Notes under the pieces: model-generated
What the model was told of the DNA's origin: nothing
Databases searched by the model: none
Seen by the model: the letters and a program-made list of their open reading frames with translations, nothing else
Translations under genes and position numbers: made by a program
NCBI GenBank assembly: GCA_002746975.1
Contig: NVXE01000003.1
Span: 31,111-85,319 of the forward strand
Source: Bacteroidota bacterium
Lineage (GTDB): Bacteria > Bacteroidota > Bacteroidia > Flavobacteriales_D > Sanyastnellaceae
DNA: 54,209 nucleotides
Direction: 5' to 3'
In this document: positions 16,168 to 26,136 of the stretch, piece after piece
Numbering within the stretch: the first letter of the stretch is position 1
Layout of the letters: each line of letters opens with the position of its first letter

Positions 16168-19100
16168 TTAGTTCCTCACGAACCTTACAAAGCCCTTTCC
16201 GATTTCTGTGTTTACGTTAATGGTATAGAAGCCCGCCCTTAATTGAGACGCGTCTATATCGAAAACTGTCGAGCTCGTACTTCCTCCACTTTTTACTACC
16301 CTTCCCTGTGAATCTACCACCTCCCAACCTAATACAGGACTCGGAGATGTAATATTAATCGTTTTCGAGGTCGGATTAGGATATGCAAGTATGTCTAAAG
16401 ATGTGATTTCATCTACTCCTACCCATATTGACACAATCTCTACAATTGTTTGGTTACTACAATTTCCGTCTTGACTAAATGCCGTTAGTGAAATAGAGAA
16501 TGTGCCTCCTTCCGAATACGTATGAATCGGTGTTTCATCATTATAAGACTCTCCGTCGCCCATATACCAAAGGTATCCGCTTGCCCCCGTGCTTAAATTT
16601 TCTAGCTCTATTGGGCCCAAAGACATATCCCAAGGCGAAACAACGGTAAAGTCAGCGTTTACTGGTTCTGTCAAGTCTGATTGACCTCTTGGAGCAATTG
16701 TATATCCGTCAACAAAGGGTGAGTTCGGGTCACGTTGACCTCCTATCCCCGTTACTCCGAAAGTACCTAAAGGAACATCTGTACCGAAGAGATCGGTGTT
16801 TGCGTCAATTCGCATTATGATTTCCTGAGCACCAAATGCCAATCGAACATCAAACCCAGGAGTTGTATTTGTCCAATCTAACGTGTCCACTAAATGGGTG
16901 CACTTTAAAGTAATAATTCTAGATTCTGTTTCCTCGTCCATTTCAAAGACTAGTTGAGGAGTGTCGGAAGGGAAACCGCTACCTTCAAAGATTAGAGTGT
17001 CAATTCTGATTTGGGCCAAACCTAAATACTGATCAATGACTCCCCTAACCCTTATGCTATCACCCTCAACTACAGAATAGCCAAAATCACTTACCGGGCT
17101 GAAAACATTAATCCCATTAGTAGGGTCGATAAGTGTAAACTGAAGGCCTGAAGGGTAATCATTCCAACCGTGTACTATTCCGCGAAGCTCACAGGCCGTG
17201 CCTATGCTGTCGAGAACGCCCTGAGGATTTACGCCTCTAACCTGATTTATCTCATAAACTGGATAGTCTAAATCCGAAGGGAGAATGTGAATCACTAGCG
17301 TGTCTATTCCTAAAATTGCGCCACCTGAAGTAATTTCTAGCGCGAGGATAACGTCCTCTTGAAGCTCTGGCTCTTCTTCGTCGATAGCAGAAAAAACAAA
17401 CGACTGGGAATTTAATTGGCCTATCTCAAAGTTAAAGTTCAATGGGAAAACGTCCGGGTAATCAATGCCTATAACGGCATCTCCCCCAACGATACTTACC
17501 TCTACTATTGCGTTCTCAAGAGGATAGAACGGAGACATCGAAACTTCGATTCCTCCCCCTTCGCTTACGTATAATTCTGGGGCATCAAATCCTATCGTCA
17601 TCTCGCCTAGTCCTCCACATGTAGCTGAATGGGAGCCTAAGAAATCAAAGGTATCTTGAGGGTACGAGTCCCATTGTGTCATCCCTTCTTCCCAATCAGT
17701 TGTGCCTTGACCGATGTTAGGTTTACGAACTAGTGTGTATTCTGCCATAGCCCCTCCTGAACTAACGGTCCAGGGGTCGCCTGGATCTACACCGATAACT
17801 CCCAACACATCAATTGGTACTCCGTTTTTTAATAACGCAAGGGCATCATTTCCATTATACCACGTAACTTGACTAGTTACATCGGCCATGTTTTGTAGAG
17901 AGGCTACGGACTGACTGTTGCCTACAACGAAGACATCTCCTGGTAAGATTTGGCCTTGAAGATCCAAAACCTGATTCGGATCAGTCGCACCATTATTGTA
18001 TAACTCAAGAGAATATTCCGCCAAATCTATTGTAATTGGAGAGGGATTATGGATTTCTATTGCTTTATTATGACTGTCACCCTCTATATATTCCGATATT
18101 ATTAAATCATCGCAAAGTCCTGCATCACCACACTCTAAAATGCTAACCAAAAGTGCAGATGCACCTACGCTGTCACATTCTTCAGCAGATGCAAACTGTA
18201 CATATGACCCCGCTGAAATAGATAATGTATCGAGGTCTCCTTGTGTGCTGATTCCCCAAACGTGATAATCGTTTACCCCTAAGGTTCCGAAGTCGAAATA
18301 TGGTTGAGAAACAGTGGTTATAATCGTATCATCAACTGTACAGATTGCAAAAACGAATTCGTCTTCCACAGCTTCAGAGTAGTATCCAAATGGGACTAAT
18401 GCGCCATCTGGTGTTAGGCACGCAAGAACTTCTTCTGACCCGCTAGCATCAAGCATAGTTCCTCCGTCGCAGGCTGGAGATTCACAAGTAATACAGAATA
18501 TCTCGTAGGGGAAAGAGCTTATGGATAAGCAATCTGGGCCTGAAAGATTTGAAATAGGCATCCCTTCACTCATTGATGCTGAATCTAGCGGAAGGTTGTG
18601 AGACACCGCTATAACCTCTAAGAGTCCGTCGCCCATCCCCTGAAAATTTATCGCGCTTCCCGACGCTGAGCTAAGAATATTTCCAGATTCAGGGTCTACA
18701 ATAAATAGAGTGAGGTCTCCAGTAGGGGCGTTTGTATTGTGAACGAAGGTTGCAATAGCAGGGCCTTGATCAGTGCAAAGTGTATCGTTAGCCAAGTTCG
18801 TTAACTCTAATGACCCTCCATCACATTCCAAAATATTCGAAACCCCTTGAGATGGCGGTTGTAAAACATAGGCGCTCAGGTCGAAAGACTCTCCCCCATT
18901 TGGTAGTCTCGAAAGAGAGTGTCCTTGGCTATTTTCCTCTGCTCCTTCATATAAAATCCCTGAGCCAAGCGGCATGAGAGCTTGTATCAAAATTGCTGCT
19001 TGAGGATGAGTTGGAGACGTGTTGCCGTATACCAAAGCGTCCACAATGGCGTCAGTGGGAGGGGCCTCTCCGACAATAATCGCGCTCAAATCTGATTCAT

Positions 19101-19422
19101 ATATCGCCACCGCTGCAATCGTAATATTCATTTCTAACGCCACAGACCAAAAACCCTCAGAATTCAATTGTTGGCCGTCTAACAACATTGCGTCATAAAC
19201 CTCAATGCCATAAGCCCCTCCTCCTAGCCAGCTAGATTTTACTAGAGCCAGGGAGAATCCATCTAAAGCCATGTTTGGCACACCACTAAGTTCAACAAAT
19301 TGTGGTGATTCCGCGACAAGGGCATCAACTTCGTTTATTACAACCACCTGAGCATTTAGTGATAAATTGGTGACAAAAAACAACGCAGAAAACAGAATAA
19401 ATTGAGAAATTTTAATCATCAT
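16168..19422 (-). CDS. large T9SS type A cargo with lamin-tail, OB-like and PKD domains
   Basis: 1084 aa with a signal peptide (ISQFILFSALFFVTNLSLNAQ). The first lamin-tail-type domain starts VVVINEVDALVAESPQFVEL; a second is near residues 440-545 (CDDLIISEYIEGDSHNKAIE). A Calx-beta-like region lies around 610-715, an OB-like domain around 725-830 (ACELRGIVHGWNDYPSGLQF), and a PKD domain around 920-1000 with WYMGDGESYNDETPIHTY. The last 75 residues, LDILAYPNPTSKTINITSPS to the basic end, are a T9SS type A sorting domain. It is convergent with the EEP gene, 11 nt apart. Lamin-tail plus OB domains normally accompany EEP nucleases of the ExeM kind. It would be cell-surface or secreted; no catalytic domain was recognised. 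Confidence 0.85.
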   Translation of the reverse strand: MMIKISQFILFSALFFVTNLSLNAQVVVINEVDALVAESPQFVELSGVPNMALDGFSLALVKSSWLGGGAYGIEVYDAMLLDGQQLNSEGFWSVALEMNITIAAVAIYESDLSAIIVGEAPPTDAIVDALVYGNTSPTHPQAAILIQALMPLGSGILYEGAEENSQGHSLSRLPNGGESFDLSAYVLQPPSQGVSNILECDGGSLELTNLANDTLCTDQGPAIATFVHNTNAPTGDLTLFIVDPESGNILSSASGSAINFQGMGDGLLEVIAVSHNLPLDSASMSEGMPISNLSGPDCLSISSFPYEIFCITCESPACDGGTMLDASGSEEVLACLTPDGALVPFGYYSEAVEDEFVFAICTVDDTIITTVSQPYFDFGTLGVNDYHVWGISTQGDLDTLSISAGSYVQFASAEECDSVGASALLVSILECGDAGLCDDLIISEYIEGDSHNKAIEIHNPSPITIDLAEYSLELYNNGATDPNQVLDLQGQILPGDVFVVGNSQSVASLQNMADVTSQVTWYNGNDALALLKNGVPIDVLGVIGVDPGDPWTVSSGGAMAEYTLVRKPNIGQGTTDWEEGMTQWDSYPQDTFDFLGSHSATCGGLGEMTIGFDAPELYVSEGGGIEVSMSPFYPLENAIVEVSIVGGDAVIGIDYPDVFPLNFNFEIGQLNSQSFVFSAIDEEEPELQEDVILALEITSGGAILGIDTLVIHILPSDLDYPVYEINQVRGVNPQGVLDSIGTACELRGIVHGWNDYPSGLQFTLIDPTNGINVFSPVSDFGYSVVEGDSIRVRGVIDQYLGLAQIRIDTLIFEGSGFPSDTPQLVFEMDEETESRIITLKCTHLVDTLDWTNTTPGFDVRLAFGAQEIIMRIDANTDLFGTDVPLGTFGVTGIGGQRDPNSPFVDGYTIAPRGQSDLTEPVNADFTVVSPWDMSLGPIELENLSTGASGYLWYMGDGESYNDETPIHTYSEGGTFSISLTAFSQDGNCSNQTIVEIVSIWVGVDEITSLDILAYPNPTSKTINITSPSPVLGWEVVDSQGRVVKSGGSTSSTVFDIDASQLRAGFYTINVNTEIGKGFVRFVRN

Positions 19423-19474
19423 AGTTCATTTACCGGACAGAAGGGCCAAGATACGTACCTTTAAGGGTCCGAAC

Positions 19475-22400
19475 ATGACTTATATCTCTCTCATAGAAAA
19501 ACTTGACGCTTTTGTGCGGAAATACTACCGTAACAAGGCTTTAAAAGGAATATTAATCGCTACAGCGACCGTAACTGCTGGCTTTTTATTGTTCGCTTTC
19601 ATTGAGTATATCGGCCGATTTGGCGTTCTTGGGCGCACAATCTTGTTTTGGTCTTTTTCCATAGCAACATTAGGCGTTATAGGTAAAATGATCTTAATTC
19701 CTCTGATGCACCTTGCCCGCTTGGGTAGGATAATCAGTCATGAAGAAGCGAGTAGAATTGTGGGTGATCATTTTCCTGAAGTAAAGGATAAGCTTCTTAA
19801 CACTCTTCAGCTTCAAGGCCAAATAGACAACAGCTCTGAAAGCGAAAATCAGCACGTAGAGCTATTGATAGCTAGTGTTGAGCAGCGCACTTTTGAATTG
19901 AGTCCGATATCATTTACTAGTGCGATTGATCTCCGAGAGAACGCTCGATATTTAAAATACGCAATCGGACCGCTAGTCATACTATTATCTGTGTTACTCT
20001 GGAAACCGTCTGTAGTTTCCGAGCCCGCAGAAAGACTAATTCAACACCGAACCTCCTTCGAGGCTCCTGCTCCTTTTAGATTCGTTGTCGTTTCTATTCC
20101 TCTCAAAGCTCCTGTAGGTGAGGATTTCGACTTGTTAGTCAAGGTCGAGGGAAGTACTGTGCCTGCAACCATTTATCTTGAAGAAAAGGGGAATAGATAT
20201 CGCATGGAAAGGCTTAAAGGCGGTATTTTTAGATACGTCTTCTCTTCATTAAAGGCAGACGCCACCTTTCGCTTGTCCGCAAATGGCTGGAGTTCCTCTA
20301 GCTACACCCTGCTCGCTCTGCCTGTTCCGACTGTTTTAGAATTCACTCTAAACGCTACCCCCCCTCACTACACGGGCGTTAATCCTATAGTCCAAACAAA
20401 TCACGGAGACATCGTAATCCCTGAAGGCACAGCCATTAAGTGGGAGTGCCGAGTTAAAGATACCGACAACTTTGGCATTCGTGTGGGAGACTCTTTGCTA
20501 ACAACGGAGAATATCACGGGTCACCTTTATATGGCTCATTGGGTAGCTAATAAAACGATTCCATATTGGCTCATCCCTAAAAACAAAGAGCTTGGGGCAG
20601 TCGATTCTTTGCGATTCGCTCTAAGGGTGATAGCAGATAGAAGGCCGGTAATTAAAGTTATCGAATTAGAAGATTCCACAACGAGACAACTGAGATATTT
20701 CTCTGGTGGTGTTAACGATGACTACGGATTTTCAAAACTTGCTTTTGCAGTTAAAAGGGCGGGTGAAAAATATCCTTCCTACACTTTACTTGATAGACCA
20801 TCTGGAAAATCGGATGAGTTTTTCTTCACGTGGGACATGACATCTCTTGAGCTATCTGCTGGTGATGCTGTGGAGTATTGGTTAGAGGTTTGGGATAATG
20901 ATGCGATAAACGGAGCTAAATCATCCAAAACTTCCACAAGAGTCTTTTCGGCACCTAACGAAAACGAGCTACTCGAAGAAAGAGACGAGGCAAATGAAGA
21001 AATTGAAGCTTCTATTGAAGATGCGGTAGAAAGAGCTGAAGAGTTACGAAGAGAAATGGAGGCTTTTAAAGAGCGCTTAAGGGAAGAAAGGGAGATGGAC
21101 TGGCAGGATAAGCGTGCTTTAGAAGAACTCTTGGAAAAACAGGAAGAGCTCCGTAAAAACATCGACGAAGTAAAAAAGGCAAACGAAATAAAGAACGAAA
21201 AGCTTAACGAGTTCTCTCCACAAAAGGAGAGGATAATGGAAAAACAGAACGAGCTACAAAAACTTATGGATGAGGTTATGTCCGACGAGCTTCGCGAACT
21301 TTACCAGAAAATGCAGGAGCTTATGGACGATATGAATCCTGACGAAATCCAAAAGCAGCTCGAAAAAATGGACGTTGGACAAGACGCTCTTGAGAAAGAG
21401 CTCGATCGCGCCCTAGAGCAGTTCAAGCAGTTAGAGTGGGAAGTTAAGATGGACGAAACCGTTGAAAAACTCAAAGAACTCGCTGAAAAACAGCAAGATC
21501 TAGCTGAAAAAACCGAAAATGAAGAATCTACAAGCGAGGAACTAAAGTCTGAACAAGACAGCCTAAACAAAGCTTTCGAAGACATTCAGAAAAAGATAGA
21601 CGAACTCGAAAAGGATAATAAAAAACTCGAAAATCCTAACCCTATGCTCGATAGCGAGGACGATGAAAAGTCTATTCAGGAGGACCAAAAAGAAAGTTCC
21701 GAAGAGCTCGACAAGGGGAAGGAGAAGAAGGCCTCCGAAAAGCAGAAAAGCGCTGCTAAAAAAATGGAGGATCTAGCACAGAGAATGCAGAGTATGCAAA
21801 TGCAGTCCGAAGAAGAGGATGACCAAGAGGACATGGATGCTTTGAGGGCTCTTTTAGAGAACATCATATCTCTTTCCTTTGACGAAGAGTCTTTAATGGG
21901 TGAGTTGGGGAAGACTGAAAACCAAGACCCTCGCTACGTAACACATGGACAAACCCAAAGGGCTCTTAAAGACGACGCAAAAATGGTTGCTGACTCTCTA
22001 TTTGCTCTATCGTTAAGGGTTCGTCAATTAGCCGGTGCGGTAAACAGAGAAATAGGGCTGGTAAATCATCACATGGAGAAGGCCTTAGGAGGGTTTGGAG
22101 ATAGAAAAACCTCTGATATTATAATGAATCAGCAATATGTAATGACTTCATTTAACAACCTTGCGTTGTTGCTTGATGAAGCCCTACAGCAGATGCAGAA
22201 AAAGCAGGAGTGTAAGAACCCTGGTTCTGGTAATTGTAATAAGCCTGGTGGCTCTGGGTCCAAACCATCACCTAAAGCTGGTGACATGAAAAAAATGCAG
22301 GAGGCTCTTGGCAAGAAACTTGAGGCCATGAAGAAGAAGATGGGAGACAAAGCAAATCAGGGCGAGTCTGGAAAAAGAGGGTCTGGAATGAGTAAAGAGT

Positions 22401-22816
22401 TGGCCGAAATGGCTGCCCAACAAGCCGCTTTAAGAGAAATGGCAAAACAAAAGGCACAAGAGCTTAATGAGGACGGGTCAGGAGATGGGGGTGAAATGAA
22501 AAAGATTGCTCAAGAAATGGAGGAGCTTGAGCGAGATTTAATAAATAGAGACGTGGATATAGCAACACTAGAAAGGCAACGAAATATCCTATCAAGGCTA
22601 CTTGAAGCCGAGGAGGCGGAAAGAATTCGAGGAGAAAAAGATGAAAGGAAATCACGTGTTGGAGACCAAACTCTTCACCCCGATTCTCCACAAATGATTG
22701 ATTATCTTAAGAATAAGGCTAATGAAATTGAATTGTTACGAACAGTTCCCGCTGATTTAGTTCCATATTACCGTGACAAAGTAAACGATTATTTTAATAT
22801 CTTAGGCGATAAGTAA
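19475..22816 (+). CDS. DUF4175 family membrane protein with long coiled coil
   Basis: 1113 aa. It has three hydrophobic segments near residues 26-44, 52-75 and 157-176, then a beta-rich region (about 180-490) including VPTVLEFTLNATPPHYTGV, then a very long, highly charged Glu/Lys coiled coil from about 495 to 800, and a further helical part with GKKLEAMKKKMGDKAN. This is the layout of the DUF4175 proteins found throughout Bacteroidetes, whose function is not established. It is the first of four closely spaced plus-strand genes (RsbW-like ATPase, ybeY, mnmG). Runs of open frame on the other strand here are by-products of the Glu/Lys codon bias. Confidence 0.85.
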   Translation: MTYISLIEKLDAFVRKYYRNKALKGILIATATVTAGFLLFAFIEYIGRFGVLGRTILFWSFSIATLGVIGKMILIPLMHLARLGRIISHEEASRIVGDHFPEVKDKLLNTLQLQGQIDNSSESENQHVELLIASVEQRTFELSPISFTSAIDLRENARYLKYAIGPLVILLSVLLWKPSVVSEPAERLIQHRTSFEAPAPFRFVVVSIPLKAPVGEDFDLLVKVEGSTVPATIYLEEKGNRYRMERLKGGIFRYVFSSLKADATFRLSANGWSSSSYTLLALPVPTVLEFTLNATPPHYTGVNPIVQTNHGDIVIPEGTAIKWECRVKDTDNFGIRVGDSLLTTENITGHLYMAHWVANKTIPYWLIPKNKELGAVDSLRFALRVIADRRPVIKVIELEDSTTRQLRYFSGGVNDDYGFSKLAFAVKRAGEKYPSYTLLDRPSGKSDEFFFTWDMTSLELSAGDAVEYWLEVWDNDAINGAKSSKTSTRVFSAPNENELLEERDEANEEIEASIEDAVERAEELRREMEAFKERLREEREMDWQDKRALEELLEKQEELRKNIDEVKKANEIKNEKLNEFSPQKERIMEKQNELQKLMDEVMSDELRELYQKMQELMDDMNPDEIQKQLEKMDVGQDALEKELDRALEQFKQLEWEVKMDETVEKLKELAEKQQDLAEKTENEESTSEELKSEQDSLNKAFEDIQKKIDELEKDNKKLENPNPMLDSEDDEKSIQEDQKESSEELDKGKEKKASEKQKSAAKKMEDLAQRMQSMQMQSEEEDDQEDMDALRALLENIISLSFDEESLMGELGKTENQDPRYVTHGQTQRALKDDAKMVADSLFALSLRVRQLAGAVNREIGLVNHHMEKALGGFGDRKTSDIIMNQQYVMTSFNNLALLLDEALQQMQKKQECKNPGSGNCNKPGGSGSKPSPKAGDMKKMQEALGKKLEAMKKKMGDKANQGESGKRGSGMSKELAEMAAQQAALREMAKQKAQELNEDGSGDGGEMKKIAQEMEELERDLINRDVDIATLERQRNILSRLLEAEEAERIRGEKDERKSRVGDQTLHPDSPQMIDYLKNKANEIELLRTVPADLVPYYRDKVNDYFNILGDK

Positions 22817-22830
22817 GAAGTCTATACACC

Positions 22831-23244
22831 ATGACAGCAACTATGCAAGAATTGCGCTTTCCTTCTAAGCTAGAAAACATCGCAATCGTTGAACATTTAA
22901 TAGATGATATCTGTGAAAAACACAGATTAATCGGAGATCATTATGGCGACGTTCTCATCGCAATGACAGAAGCTGTAAACAATGCAATTGTTCACGGTAA
23001 CAGACTTGACATAAAAAAGGATGTCGTAGTTGGTTATGAGGTAAGAGAGAAGGATTTGTTTTTTAGAATCGCAGACGAAGGTCCTGGTTTCGATTATGAT
23101 AATTTACCTGACCCTACTGCTCCAGAAAATATTGAGCGCCCAAATGGAAGGGGGGTGTTTTTAATGAGAAACCTTGCTGATCAGTGTGGCTTCGAGGATG
23201 ATGGACGTGTCGTTGAGTTAACGTTCTCTGGCGTACTTAGCTGA
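22831..23244 (+). CDS. RsbW-like ATP-binding (HATPase_c_2) protein
   Basis: 137 aa, a single GHKL ATPase domain. The N-box is AMTEAVNNAIVHGN, G1 is ADEGPGFDYDNLPDPT and G2 is GRGVFLMRNLADQCGF. This is the anti-sigma-factor kinase group (RsbW/SpoIIAB-like), which normally phosphorylates an STAS-domain partner, but no partner gene lies near. In Bacteroidetes the gene typically stands next to DUF4175 and ybeY, as here. Its target is unknown. The gap from the DUF4175 gene is 14 nt. Confidence 0.85.
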   Translation: MTATMQELRFPSKLENIAIVEHLIDDICEKHRLIGDHYGDVLIAMTEAVNNAIVHGNRLDIKKDVVVGYEVREKDLFFRIADEGPGFDYDNLPDPTAPENIERPNGRGVFLMRNLADQCGFEDDGRVVELTFSGVLS

Positions 23245-23289
23245 GCTCCTGCCTGCCCGTTTTTTTTCTGCCTTAAAGGCTTCTGTACA

Positions 23290-23718
23290 ATGATTTACTT
23301 TAGCGTAATAGACGTACCGTCTAAGATCATAGCAAAAAAAGCCGTGAAGGCTTGGCTCGAAAATGTAATCTCCTTAAAAAAACTAAGTTTAGGTGATATT
23401 AGTATAGTTCTTTGCTCTGATGAGCATTTGTTGAGCGTAAATAAAGAATACTTAGATCACGATTACTACACAGATATTATCACTTTTGACTATACTGAAG
23501 AAGATGTAATTAGTGGTGATTTACTAATTTCATATGACAGAGTTAAAGAAAACGCGCGAAAAGAGGGTGTTAGAGTTCAAGATGAATTAAAGCGAGTTAT
23601 GGTTCACGGGTTACTACATTTGTGTGGATATAAGGATAAGTCAAATAGGGATGCGAAAATTATGCGCTCCGAAGAGGATAAAGCTTTGAACTTGTTCCAC
23701 GTGGAACACACTAAATAA
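23290..23718 (+). CDS. ybeY: endoribonuclease YbeY (rRNA maturation)
   Basis: 142 aa. The zinc site is [17 protein letters not shown], the Bacteroidetes variant of HGxLHLxGxDH in which the third ligand region reads [26 protein letters not shown] and [10 protein letters not shown] are also typical. YbeY takes part in 16S rRNA 3' end maturation and ribosome quality control. The last codons, LFHVEH, contain a 16-bp palindrome that matches a parS site; those residues lie after the conserved domain. The mnmG gene starts 11 nt after the stop. Confidence 0.93.
   Translation: MIYFSVIDVPSKIIAKKAVKAWLENVISLKKLSLGDISIVLCSDEHLLSVNKEYLDHDYYTDIITFDYTEEDVISGDLLISYDRVKENARKEGVRVQDELKRVMVHGLLHLCGYKDKSNRDAKIMRSEEDKALNLFHVEHTK
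23693..23708. other. parS-like centromere site 1
   Basis: TGTTCCACGTGGAACA is a perfect 16-bp palindrome and fits the ParB-binding consensus TGTTNCACGTGNAACA. It overlaps the last codons of ybeY. A second copy of its 14-bp core is found 1.2 kb downstream in a different codon frame. ParB binding is inferred from consensus only. Confidence 0.75.
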
Positions 23719-23729
23719 AATATACACCT

Positions 23730-25598
23730 TTGAAATTTCACACTACTTACGATGTAATTGTAGTCGGCGCAGGACACGCGGGTAATGAGGCGGCGGCGGC
23801 GGCGGCAAATACAGGTGCAAAAACCTTGCTCGTAACTATGAACATGGGGGTAATCGGTCAAATGTCCTGTAATCCAGCAATGGGAGGTGTTGCAAAAGGA
23901 CAAATTGTACGAGAGGTGGATGCTCTTGGTGGTTATAGCGGACTTGTTAGCGATCATAGTGCTATACAATTTCGAATGCTTAATCGATCCAAAGGCCCCG
24001 CTATGTGGAGTCCAAGGACTCAGAATGATAAATACTTATTCGCTCAGACTTGGAGAGAGATGCTAGAACGTACAGAAGGTCTTGACTTTTGGCAAGACTC
24101 TGTAACTAGCGTTATTGTCGAAGAGGGGCGTTGTGTGGGTGTTCGTACAGCATTGGGCACCGAGATAAGATCTAAAGCTGTCGTGCTTACAAATGGAACG
24201 TTCTTAAATGGATTGCTTCATATTGGGGAGAAACAATTCGGTGGGGGAAGAGCTGGAGAAAGAGCTTCGTCGGGAATTACTGAGCAACTAGTGGAGCTCG
24301 GTTTTGAGAGCGGTAGAATGAAGACGGGAACACCGCCGAGAGTTGATGGGCGAAGTTTGGATTTTTCTAAAATGGAGCTGCAACCCGGTGATGAAAATCC
24401 TACGCATTTTTCGTTCCTAAAAAGACGTGAAAACCTTAACGACCAACTTCCTTGTCATATCGCTTATACAAATAACGCAGTTCACGACGTACTACGGTCT
24501 GGCTTTGACAGGTCGCCAATGTTTAATGGACGAATTAGGGGATTAGGCCCTCGTTATTGTCCAAGTATTGAAGATAAAATAGATCGTTTTGCAGATAAGA
24601 GCAGGCACCAATTATTCGTTGAGCCCGAAGGCAGAAACACGGTCGAAATTTATCTAAATGGTTTTTCAACTAGCCTGCCTGAAGAGATTCAGTTAGAGGC
24701 AATGCGCCTCATTCCTGGTTTCGAAAACGCAAAGATGTTCAGGCCTGGTTATGCTGTCGAATACGACTACTTCCCTCCTACTCAACTTAAGCATAGCTTG
24801 GAAACAACTTCTGTTGGTGCTTTGTATTTTGCAGGCCAAATCAATGGTACTACTGGCTATGAAGAGGCCGCTTGTCAGGGTCTTATGGCGGGAATAAATG
24901 CGGCACGTTCCACGTGGAACAAAGAGCCTATTACGCTCAGCAGGTCTGATGCTTATATCGGGGTATTAATCGATGACCTAGTTACTAAGGGTACTGAGGA
25001 ACCGTATAGAATGTTTACTTCAAGGGCAGAGTATCGCATACTTTTGCGCCAAGACAACGCGGACGAAAGGCTTACACCATTGGGGCATAGTCTCGGTTTG
25101 GCCTCAGACGAAAGGCTTAAAAATCTGGAGAAAAAGCTAGATGGTGTCAAGAGTATTAGTTCGTTTCTCGATAAAACCTCTATTCATCCTGACGGGGCGA
25201 ATGATTATCTTGAAAGCAAGGGTAGCACGCTTATGAAGCAACGGGTAAAGGCTAGGCAAATTCTTACTCGACCACATATAACTTTAGCGGGAATGATAGA
25301 AAACATTCCTGAGCTTAGTTCAATTTCTGAATTCGATTCTGAAGTTCAAGAACAAGCAGAAATAAAAATCAAATACGAGGGCTATATCGAGAAGGAGCAG
25401 GCGATGGCTGACCGAATGTCTAAGCTCGAAAATCTTAGAATTCCCGACGACTTAGATTATTCAAAACTGGCATCTCTAAGTGCTGAAGCAAAACAAAAAC
25501 TTAGCGATAAAAAGCCTAAAACTCTTGGGGCTGCTGCAAATATTTCGGGAGTAAGTGCTTCAGATGTTAGCGTCCTTTTGATTTACTTGGGGCGGTAA
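23730..25598 (+). CDS. mnmG: tRNA uridine-5-carboxymethylaminomethyl modification enzyme MnmG
   Basis: 622 aa, the usual length, from a TTG start at 23730 (no ATG fits the conserved N-terminus [16 protein letters not shown]). The FAD-binding loop is GAGHAG, and [44 protein letters not shown] and [11 protein letters not shown] are all family signatures. With MnmE it adds the cmnm5 group to U34 of several tRNAs. Codons 393-397 (RSTWN) contain a second parS-like palindrome. The 3' end overlaps the convergent YkgJ-type gene by 32 nt. Confidence 0.96.
   Translation: MKFHTTYDVIVVGAGHAGNEAAAAAANTGAKTLLVTMNMGVIGQMSCNPAMGGVAKGQIVREVDALGGYSGLVSDHSAIQFRMLNRSKGPAMWSPRTQNDKYLFAQTWREMLERTEGLDFWQDSVTSVIVEEGRCVGVRTALGTEIRSKAVVLTNGTFLNGLLHIGEKQFGGGRAGERASSGITEQLVELGFESGRMKTGTPPRVDGRSLDFSKMELQPGDENPTHFSFLKRRENLNDQLPCHIAYTNNAVHDVLRSGFDRSPMFNGRIRGLGPRYCPSIEDKIDRFADKSRHQLFVEPEGRNTVEIYLNGFSTSLPEEIQLEAMRLIPGFENAKMFRPGYAVEYDYFPPTQLKHSLETTSVGALYFAGQINGTTGYEEAACQGLMAGINAARSTWNKEPITLSRSDAYIGVLIDDLVTKGTEEPYRMFTSRAEYRILLRQDNADERLTPLGHSLGLASDERLKNLEKKLDGVKSISSFLDKTSIHPDGANDYLESKGSTLMKQRVKARQILTRPHITLAGMIENIPELSSISEFDSEVQEQAEIKIKYEGYIEKEQAMADRMSKLENLRIPDDLDYSKLASLSAEAKQKLSDKKPKTLGAAANISGVSASDVSVLLIYLGR
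24906..24921. other. parS-like centromere site 2 (inside mnmG)
   Basis: CGTTCCACGTGGAACA has the same 14-bp palindromic core as site 1 and one mismatch to TGTTNCACGTGNAACA (first base). Here it is read as R-S-T-W-N, while site 1 is read as L-F-H-V-E-H, so the match is at DNA level and not from related proteins. Confidence 0.7.
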
Positions 25599-26082
25599 CG
25601 CCAGGGACTTTTTTCAATTTTTCTACAATCTCGTAGACGGCTGGACAAACTTCAATATTCTTAAGCGTGTAGTCAAGTATCTGTGTCTGCTTACGTCTAT
25701 CTGTGTGAGGAAACTCTCTGCATGCTTTAGGCCTTACGTCATAGATATAGCATTTATTATCTTCTCCCAGAAAGGTGCAAGGAACTGACTTCAAAACGAA
25801 ATCTCCTGAAGAGTCTTTCCTTAAATACTGTTCTTCAAACTCCACCGTTTTCATTTTGAAGAGTTTTGAAATTCTCGTAATATCCGATTCTATGAATTTA
25901 GGCCCGGTGGTTTTACAGCAGTTAGCACATTTAAGGCAGTCTGTACAAGAAAAAACCTCATCGTGAAGAGGGTGAATAAGTGTGTCAAGCTTTTGGGGCT
26001 TGAATTTTTTAAGGCGTTTAAGAAATTTTTCATTCTCTTTTCGCTTTAATTTTGATAGCTCTTTATGTCGTAATAAGTCCAC
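25567..26082 (-). CDS. YkgJ family cysteine cluster protein
   Basis: 171 aa from a GTG start (no upstream ATG in frame). The metal-binding pattern is clear: [16 protein letters not shown], then [25 protein letters not shown], and a late CPAVYE. This spacing of cysteines defines the YkgJ (formerly UPF0153) family of putative zinc- or iron-sulfur-binding proteins with no settled function. The last 32 nt lie over the 3' end of mnmG on the opposite strand. A basic N-terminus ([20 protein letters not shown]) precedes the domain. Confidence 0.88.
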   Translation of the reverse strand: MDLLRHKELSKLKRKENEKFLKRLKKFKPQKLDTLIHPLHDEVFSCTDCLKCANCCKTTGPKFIESDITRISKLFKMKTVEFEEQYLRKDSSGDFVLKSVPCTFLGEDNKCYIYDVRPKACREFPHTDRRKQTQILDYTLKNIEVCPAVYEIVEKLKKVPGVTAPSKSKGR

Positions 26083-26095
26083 AGGATTCTAATCG

Positions 26096-26103
26096 TATCT
26101 TTG
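26096..26103 (+). promoter_or_regulatory. -7 promoter box TATCTTTG for the aldehyde dehydrogenase
   Basis: TATCTTTG fits TAnnTTTG exactly and lies 33 nt before the ATG at 26137. The same octamer is used at 1791-1798. Confidence 0.55.
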
Positions 26104-26136
26104 CACCGCAATAACAGCAAAAAACATTCTTAATTT

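Noticed and set aside
20825-20840. Another CACGTG with flanks partly like parS (also near 10052, 40427 and 47288)
   Set aside because: Each has three or more mismatches to TGTTNCACGTGNAACA, unlike the two strong sites.
20779-21867. Several Ser-rich minus-strand frames opposite the DUF4175 gene
   Set aside because: They arise from Glu/Lys codons of the coiled coil read backwards.
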